NCBI GenBank assembly: GCA_026990045.1
Contig: JALSIK010000381.1
Coordinates: 1-9,900 of the forward strand
Reading direction: 5' to 3'
From: Chromatiales bacterium
GTDB taxonomy: Bacteria > Pseudomonadota > Gammaproteobacteria > CAMYNG01
DNA: 9,900 nt
A program made the position numbers and the translations under genes. Of this stretch, positions 5,423 to 9,900 are shown one piece after another. Below the pieces are notes generated by a model that worked only from the letters and a program-made list of their open reading frames with translations, had not been told where the DNA came from and searched no databases. Every line of letters begins with the position of its first letter. Positions within the stretch are counted from its first letter, which is position 1.

Positions 5423-5426
5423 AACC

Positions 5427-6968
5427 GTGTCACTGGCCATCGTCCACAGCCGGGCCCTCACCGGCATCGACGCCCCGCCGGTCACGGTGGAGGCCCACCT
5501 GGGCAACGGCCTGCCGTCGTTTTCCATCGTCGGCCTGCCCGAGGCGGCGGTGCGCGAGAGCCGCGACCGGGTGCGCGGCGCCATCGTCAACAGCGGCTTC
5601 GAGTTCCCGGCCCGCCGCATCACCGTCAACCTGGCCCCGGCCGACCTGCCCAAGGAGGGCGCCCGCTTCGACCTGGCCATCGCCCTGGGCATCCTCGCCG
5701 CCTCGGGCCAGGTCCCGCCGCCGGTCCCCGAGCGGCACGTGTTCCTGGGCGAGCTGGCCCTGGGCGGCGGCCTGCGGCCCGTGCACGGCGTGCTGCCGGC
5801 GGCCGCCGCCCTCCACGGCAGCGGTGCCGAGCTGGTGCTGCCGGCGGACAACGCCGCCGAGGCCGCGCTGGTGGAGGGGCTGGCGGTGCGCCCGGCGACC
5901 CACCTGCTGGCGGTGTGCGCCCATCTCACCGGGGCCGAGACCCTGCCCCTGCAGCCGGCCACCGTTGCCGCCGGCGAGGCCCCGGACGCGCCCGACCTGG
6001 CCGACGTGCGCGGCCAGCGCCATGCCAAGCGGGCGCTGGAGATCGCCGCCGCCGGCGGCCACAGCCTGCTCCTGTTCGGCCCCCCGGGCACCGGCAAGTC
6101 CATGCTGGCCCGGCGCCTGCCCGGCCTGCTGCCGCCCATGAGCCATGCCGAGGCCCTGGAGACCGCCGCCGTGCACTCGGTGGCGGGACGGGCCTTCGAT
6201 CCCGCGCACTGGGGCCGGCGGCCCTTCCGCGCTCCCCACCACACCGCCTCCGGCGTGGCCCTGGTGGGCGGCGGCGGCCACCCGCGGCCGGGGGAGATCT
6301 CCCTGGCCCACAACGGGGTGCTGTTCCTGGACGAGCTGCCGGAATTCGACCGGCGGGTGCTGGAGGTGCTGCGCGAGCCCCTGGAGACCGGCACCATCAC
6401 CATTTCCCGCGCCGCGCGCCAGGCCGAGTTCCCGGCCCGCTTCCAGCTGGTGGCGGCCATGAACCCCTGCCCCTGCGGCCACCTGGGCGACCCCGCCGGG
6501 CGCTGCCGCTGCACGCCCGAGCAGATCCAGCGCTACCGCGCCCGCCTCTCGGGGCCCCTGCTGGACCGCCTGGATCTCCACGTGGAGGTCCCCGCCCTGC
6601 CGCCGGAGACCCTGGCGGGCGCGCCCGAGGGCCCCGCCACCGGCGAGGTGCGCGAGCGCGTGGCGGCGGCCGCCGCGCGCCAGCGAAAACGGGGCGCGCC
6701 CAACGCCCGCCTCGCCGGGCCGGCCCTGGAGGCCGCCTGCGCCCTCGACGACGACGGCCGGGCCCTGCTGGCCGCGGCCAGCCGCCGCCTGGGCCTGTCG
6801 GCCCGGGCCCACCACCGCGTCCTGCGCGTGGCCCGCACCATCGCCGACCTCGCGGGGGAAGAGACCATCGCCACCGCCCACCTGGCCGAGGCCCTGGGCT
6901 ACCGCCAGCTCGACCGCGCGGTGGCGCCGGACCATCGGGCCGTGCCGGCCCCCGGTCATGCCTTCTGA
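5427..6968 (+). CDS. comM: YifB/ComM family AAA+ Mg-chelatase-like protein
   Basis: This is a 513-residue protein, matching the family's usual size of about 506. It has the expected order: an N-terminal Lon-protease-like fold domain (about 1-180, beginning MSLAIVHSRALTGIDAPPV), an AAA+ Mg-chelatase core (about 190-390) and a C-terminal Mg-chelatase helical domain (about 410-505). Walker A is GPPGTGKS at 218-225 and Walker B is VLFLDE at 298-303. The stretch MNPCPCGHLGDPAGRCRC supplies four cysteines (348, 350, 360, 362) that look like a metal-binding insertion. In Vibrio and Acinetobacter ComM is a hexameric helicase that promotes branch migration of incoming DNA during natural transformation; it is also common in non-competent bacteria. 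The start is GTG, set by a good ribosome binding site. It follows ubiK by 32 bp and precedes rep by 42 bp. Confidence 0.95.
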   Translation: MSLAIVHSRALTGIDAPPVTVEAHLGNGLPSFSIVGLPEAAVRESRDRVRGAIVNSGFEFPARRITVNLAPADLPKEGARFDLAIALGILAASGQVPPPVPERHVFLGELALGGGLRPVHGVLPAAAALHGSGAELVLPADNAAEAALVEGLAVRPATHLLAVCAHLTGAETLPLQPATVAAGEAPDAPDLADVRGQRHAKRALEIAAAGGHSLLLFGPPGTGKSMLARRLPGLLPPMSHAEALETAAVHSVAGRAFDPAHWGRRPFRAPHHTASGVALVGGGGHPRPGEISLAHNGVLFLDELPEFDRRVLEVLREPLETGTITISRAARQAEFPARFQLVAAMNPCPCGHLGDPAGRCRCTPEQIQRYRARLSGPLLDRLDLHVEVPALPPETLAGAPEGPATGEVRERVAAAAARQRKRGAPNARLAGPALEAACALDDDGRALLAAASRRLGLSARAHHRVLRVARTIADLAGEETIATAHLAEALGYRQLDRAVAPDHRAVPAPGHAF

Positions 6969-6974
6969 TAGAAT
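6966..6974 (+). promoter_or_regulatory. Possible extended -10 promoter before rep
   Basis: TGATAGAAT contains a TGn extension and a -10-like TAGAAT (5 of 6), overlapping the comM stop and 36 bp before the rep ATG. No -35 box stands out at the right distance. It may give rep independent transcription, but the match is short and rests on eye alone. Confidence 0.3.
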
Positions 6975-7010
6975 GCGCCCCGTGCCGTACCCCGCCTCAC
7001 CAAGCCTTTC

Positions 7011-9029
7011 ATGACGGACAGCCTCAACCCCGCGCAGCGGGCCGCGGTGCGGCACGTGGACGGCCCCTTGCTGGTGCTGGCCGGGGCCGGCAGCGGCAAG
7101 ACCCGGGTCATCACCCGCAAGATCGCCCACCTGGTGCGCCACTGCGGGATGGACCCGCGCCACATCGCGGCGGTGACCTTCACCAACAAGGCCGCCCGCG
7201 AGATGAAGGAACGGGTGGCGAAGCTGGTGGACGGCGGCACCGCCGCCGGCCTGCGCGTCTCCACCTTCCACACCCTGGGCCTGAACATCCTGCGCCGGGA
7301 GCTGGAGGCCGCCGGGCTGCGCCGGGGCTTTTCCATCTACGACGGCCGCGACAGCCTGGACCTGGTCCGCGATCTCATGCGCCGCACCTTCGGCGATCCC
7401 GGCAACCAGGCCGAGCAGGTGCAGTGGCGCATCTCGGCGTGGAAGAACGCGCTGGTCACGCCCGAGGAGGCCGCGGCCCTGGAGCATGCCGACCCGGCCG
7501 CGGCGGCGGCCGCCGCGGTGTATGCCGACTACGAGCGCGCCCTGCGCGCCTTCAACGCGGTGGACTTCGACGATCTCATCGTCCTGCCCGTGCGCCTGCT
7601 GCGCGCGCACACGGAGATCCTCGGCGCCTGGCGCGAGCGCATCCGCTACCTGCTGGTGGACGAGTACCAGGACACCAACACCGGCCAGTACGAGCTGGTG
7701 AAACTGCTGGCGGGCGGCCGCGGCGCGCTCACCGTGGTGGGCGACGACGATCAGTCCATCTACGCCTGGCGCGGCGCGCGGCCGGAGAACCTGGTCCGGC
7801 TCAAGGAGGATTTCCCGGATCTGAAGGTGATCAAGCTGGAGCAGAACTATCGCTCCACCGGCCGCATCCTCAAGGCCGCCAACGCCCTCATCCGCCACAA
7901 CCCGCACCTGTTCGAGAAACGGCTGTGGAGCGAGCTGGGCTACGGCGATCCCATCCGCGTCATCCGCTGCGCCGACGAGGAGGCCGAGGCCGAGCGGGTG
8001 GTGGCCGAGATCCTCCATCACCGCTTCGCCCGCCGCACGCGCTGGGGCGACTACGCCATTCTCTACCGCGGCAACCACCAGTCACGGCTGTTCGAGCGCC
8101 AGCTGCGCCAGCACGACATTCCCTACCGTCTCTCCGGGGGCATGTCGTTCTTCGACTACACCGAGATCAAGGATCTCATGGCCTACCTGCGCCTGCTCGC
8201 CAATCCGGCCGACGACAATGCCTTCCTGCGCGTGGTCAACACGCCGCGCCGCGGCATCGGCACCGGCACCCTGGAGCGCCTGGCGGCCTACGCCGCGCGG
8301 CGCGGCGTGAGCCTGCTGTCGGCCTGCTTCGAGGCCGGGCTGGAGACGGCGCTCGCCGCCCGCCCCCTGGGGGCGGTGCGCGAGTTCGCCCGCTGGATGG
8401 CGGACCTCGGCGAGGCGGCCCAGGCCGACCCGCCCGGGACGGTGCTGCGCCGGCTGCTGGACGAAACCGGCTACGAACAATGGCTGCGGGACACGGCCCC
8501 CGAGCCGGCCGCCGCCGAGCGGCGCCTGGCCAACGTGGCCGAGCTGGCCGACTGGATCGGCCGCCTGGGGCGCGAGACGGGCGACGGCGGCCTGGCCGAG
8601 GTGGTGCGCCGCCTCACCCTGCTGGACATGCTGGACGGCGGGGACGACGAGCCCGACGCCCACCGGGTCCAGCTCCTCACCCTGCACGCGGCCAAGGGAC
8701 TGGAGTTTCCCCACGTGTTCCTGGTGGGCATGGAGGAGGGCCTGCTGCCGCACCGCAACAGCATGGAGCAGGAGGCCGTGGAGGAGGAACGGCGCCTGGC
8801 CTACGTGGGCCTCACCCGGGCCCGCCGCACCCTCACCCTCACCTTCGCCGCCCGGCGCAAGGTGCAGGGCGCCCGCGTGGACTGCGAACCCAGCCGCTTC
8901 CTGGGCGAGCTGCCGGCCGACGACCTGGAGTGGCAGGGCACGGGCGTGGAGACCTCGAAGGAGGCGCGCATGGAAGCGGGCCGCCGCCACCTGGCGGGAC
9001 TGCGCAGCCTGCTGGAAGAATCCGGATAG
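7011..9029 (+). CDS. rep: ATP-dependent DNA helicase Rep (UvrD/Rep superfamily 1A)
   Basis: This 672-residue helicase matches E. coli Rep in length (about 673). All SF1A motifs are present in order: Q-motif LNPAQ (5-9), motif I GAGSGKT (25-31), Ia TFTNKAAREM (56-65), II VDEYQDTN (216-223), III VGDDDQSIYAWRGA (243-256), IV LEQNYRST (276-283), V TLHAAKGLEFPHVF (557-570) and VI EEERRLAYVGLTRAR (591-605). The N-terminus (LNPAQRAAV, then GPLLVLAGAGSGKTRVIT) resembles Rep, and there is no long C-terminal extension like that of UvrD or PcrA. Rep moves 3'-5' on single-stranded DNA and clears protein roadblocks ahead of replication forks. The ATG at 7011 lacks an obvious Shine-Dalgarno, but it gives the family N-terminus. 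It follows comM by 42 bp and converges with the cytochrome gene. Confidence 0.94.
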   Translation: MTDSLNPAQRAAVRHVDGPLLVLAGAGSGKTRVITRKIAHLVRHCGMDPRHIAAVTFTNKAAREMKERVAKLVDGGTAAGLRVSTFHTLGLNILRRELEAAGLRRGFSIYDGRDSLDLVRDLMRRTFGDPGNQAEQVQWRISAWKNALVTPEEAAALEHADPAAAAAAAVYADYERALRAFNAVDFDDLIVLPVRLLRAHTEILGAWRERIRYLLVDEYQDTNTGQYELVKLLAGGRGALTVVGDDDQSIYAWRGARPENLVRLKEDFPDLKVIKLEQNYRSTGRILKAANALIRHNPHLFEKRLWSELGYGDPIRVIRCADEEAEAERVVAEILHHRFARRTRWGDYAILYRGNHQSRLFERQLRQHDIPYRLSGGMSFFDYTEIKDLMAYLRLLANPADDNAFLRVVNTPRRGIGTGTLERLAAYAARRGVSLLSACFEAGLETALAARPLGAVREFARWMADLGEAAQADPPGTVLRRLLDETGYEQWLRDTAPEPAAAERRLANVAELADWIGRLGRETGDGGLAEVVRRLTLLDMLDGGDDEPDAHRVQLLTLHAAKGLEFPHVFLVGMEEGLLPHRNSMEQEAVEEERRLAYVGLTRARRTLTLTFAARRKVQGARVDCEPSRFLGELPADDLEWQGTGVETSKEARMEAGRRHLAGLRSLLEESG

Positions 9030-9182
9030 CAGGCGGTCTGCGAACGGCCCGCCCGCGAACCGGGCGTGCAGGTGCCCGATTCATAGCGGCCGGACCCGGA
9101 CCTGCGCCGGGCCGGGTGCGTTGAAAAAGGTCAGAATGTCAGGGGACGGCCGGGGGCGGTAGCCCCCGGCCGGCGCGGGCGC
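9030..9182. other. Convergent spacer between rep and the cytochrome gene
   Basis: This 153-bp gap separates two genes that converge. It has several GC inverted repeats, including GCCCG 9051-9055 with CGGGC 9061-9065 and ACCCGG 9094-9099 with CCGGGT 9112-9117. None is followed by a T-run on the plus strand, so no clear rep terminator is seen. No gene is supported here. Confidence 0.5.
9147..9172 (-). terminator. Strong hairpin, probable terminator of the cytochrome gene
   Basis: CGGCCGGGGGC 9147-9157 pairs perfectly over 11 bp with GCCCCCGGCCG 9162-9172, leaving a 4-nt GGTA loop. It begins 11 bp after the cytochrome stop. On the minus strand the T-run is displaced: five T residues (complement of 9124-9128) lie about 18 nt beyond the stem, so it is not canonical. 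It could also block transcription from rep on the other strand. Confidence 0.55.
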
Positions 9183-9647
9183 CTACCGGCTCTTGGACAC
9201 CATGAAGTCCACCACCGCCTTGACCGTGTCGTCGGACAGGCTGGCGTTGCCGCCCTTGGGCGGCATGGCGCCCTTGCCGTTGATGGCGTGCTGGTAGAGC
9301 ACGTCCTTGCCCTGCGCGATGCGATCGGCCCAGGCGGCCTTGTCACCCACCTTGGGCGCACCCGCGGCGCCGGTGCCGTGGCAGGCGAAACAGCTCTGCT
9401 GGTACACCTGCTCCGGGTCCGCGGCGGCCTGCGCCGCGGCCGGGGCGGCGGCCGGCACGCTGCCCACGTGCACCTCGCCCACCGGCTTGATCTGCTCGGC
9501 GATGGCGGCCCGCCGGGCCTCGGTCAGCTCGCCCTCGCCGTCGCCCGCCACCATGCGGGCGATGACGACGATGACCACGAACAGCGCCACCAGCAGCGCC
9601 ATCACCAGCATGAAGGTCCTCATGAAACTGGAATCTTCCTGGCTCAC
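9183..9647 (-). CDS. Membrane-anchored cytochrome c5-type protein (monohaem)
   Basis: This is a 154-residue protein with a short polar N-terminus, one membrane helix (about 9-33, no evident cleavage site), a linker rich in Ala/Pro (about 63-78), and a cytochrome c domain (about 78-152). The haem site is CFACH (86-90), and the probable axial methionine is Met128 in GAMPPKGG. The haem domain resembles cytochrome c5 (YQQSCFACHGTGAAGAPKVGD). It should sit in the periplasm tethered to the inner membrane and shuttle electrons within the respiratory chain; its partners are not visible here. The GTG at 9645-9647 is preferred over ATG 9623 because it keeps the SQEDSSFMRTF segment before the anchor, as in related proteins, and a GGGGGGA run lies about 6 nt upstream. 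A possible promoter is at 9723-9751. Confidence 0.9.
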   Translation of the reverse strand: MSQEDSSFMRTFMLVMALLVALFVVIVVIARMVAGDGEGELTEARRAAIAEQIKPVGEVHVGSVPAAAPAAAQAAADPEQVYQQSCFACHGTGAAGAPKVGDKAAWADRIAQGKDVLYQHAINGKGAMPPKGGNASLSDDTVKAVVDFMVSKSR

Positions 9648-9722
9648 CTTGGGTCCCCCCGTGATTGTCCGGTTGCCTCCGCCCGCCGGGCCGGGGCCGG
9701 GGGCGCGAAAAAACGGGGCCCA

Positions 9723-9751
9723 AGTATACCGGCAAACCCTGTGCGGGGAAA
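9723..9751 (-). promoter_or_regulatory. Possible sigma70-like promoter for the cytochrome gene
   Basis: On the minus strand, -10 TATACT (complement of 9723-9728, 5 of 6) lies 17 bp from a weak -35 TTTCCC (complement of 9746-9751, 3 of 6). Transcription would start near 9716, giving a leader of about 70 nt. The -10 box stands out because the surrounding DNA is nearly all G and C. Confidence 0.42.
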
Positions 9752-9766
9752 CGCGCCGGGGCCCGG

Positions 9767-9795
9767 TGGACGCCGCTCCCGGCGGCGGGTATCCT
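9767..9795 (+). promoter_or_regulatory. Sigma70-like promoter of tRNA-Arg
   Basis: -35 TGGACG (9767-9772, 4 of 6) and -10 TATCCT (9790-9795, 4 of 6) are spaced by exactly 17 bp. Transcription would start near 9802, about 8 nt before the mature tRNA. A C-rich stretch follows the -10 box, resembling the GC discriminator of stringently controlled stable-RNA promoters. Confidence 0.5.
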
Positions 9796-9809
9796 TATGC
9801 CCCCTTCCC

Positions 9810-9886
<77 letters not shown>

Positions 9887-9900
9887 CACCACGACAGAGC

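Noticed and set aside
5391..5426. TTG start for comM overlapping the ubiK stop
   Set aside because: It would add 12 residues (MTPAATVPGRGT) before the conserved family N-terminus, and the good ribosome binding site fits GTG 5427 instead.
5430..8078. Long minus-strand open frame opposite comM and rep
   Set aside because: Low-complexity, rich in His/Gln/Gly/Ala with no recognisable domain. The plus-strand genes explain the region.
5333..9124. Very long open frame on the plus strand spanning comM and rep
   Set aside because: Its translation is dominated by Arg/Pro/Gly/Ala runs with no motif, and it lies over two genes with complete motif sets in other frames. It is a by-product of high GC content and few stop codons.

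Overview
This window is very GC-rich (roughly 70% by eye). It carries ordinary chromosomal genes of a Gammaproteobacterium, most likely a Chromatiales/Ectothiorhodospiraceae-type lineage. That assignment is inferred from gene content and order (cytochrome c5, Rep, YifB/ComM, UbiK, TorF-type porin, glnK, amtB) and from protein style, not from a database match. I see no phage, transposon, CRISPR or toxin-antitoxin module, and no clear sign of horizontal transfer.

Layout, left to right. (1) 1-240: the 3' end of a plus-strand spermidine synthase gene. (2) 241-511: a gene-free stretch rich in intergenic repeats. (3) 512-2380, minus strand: a compact three-gene unit read from 2380 downwards, made of a FetA-like ABC ATPase, a FetB/UPF0014 permease and a DUF4124 envelope protein. 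Both junctions overlap (4 bp and 11 bp), and the unit has its own sigma70-like promoter at 2406-2434. (4) 2502-4925, minus strand: a nitrogen-acquisition unit of TorF-type outer-membrane porin, GlnK (PII) and the ammonium channel AmtB. A good intrinsic terminator at 2452-2478 ends it. (5) 4926-5145: a regulatory region with a sigma54 -24/-12 promoter and two NtrC-like dyads 42 bp apart, all placed to drive the porin-glnK-amtB unit. (6) 5146-9029, plus strand: ubiK (ubiquinone accessory factor), comM/yifB (AAA+ Mg-chelatase-like helicase) and rep (UvrD-family helicase). (7) 9183-9647, minus strand: a membrane-anchored cytochrome c5-type protein, convergent with rep. (8) 9810-9886: tRNA-Arg(CCG), with a recognisable promoter.

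How the parts fit together. Under nitrogen limitation, phosphorylated NtrC would bind the dyads at 5048-5106 and activate sigma54 polymerase. The resulting transcript would encode an outer-membrane channel candidate, the PII regulator and the inner-membrane ammonium channel, which amounts to a two-membrane ammonium uptake route with its regulator. The FetAB-like exporter downstream is insulated by a terminator and has its own promoter. ubiK and cytochrome c5 belong to respiration, while comM and rep belong to DNA metabolism.

The most noteworthy signals are the well-formed sigma54/NtrC control region, the porin inside the glnK-amtB unit, the translational coupling of a DUF4124 protein to a FetB-type permease, and an ABC ATPase lacking the usual Q-loop glutamine. 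None of these amounts to a clearly new system.
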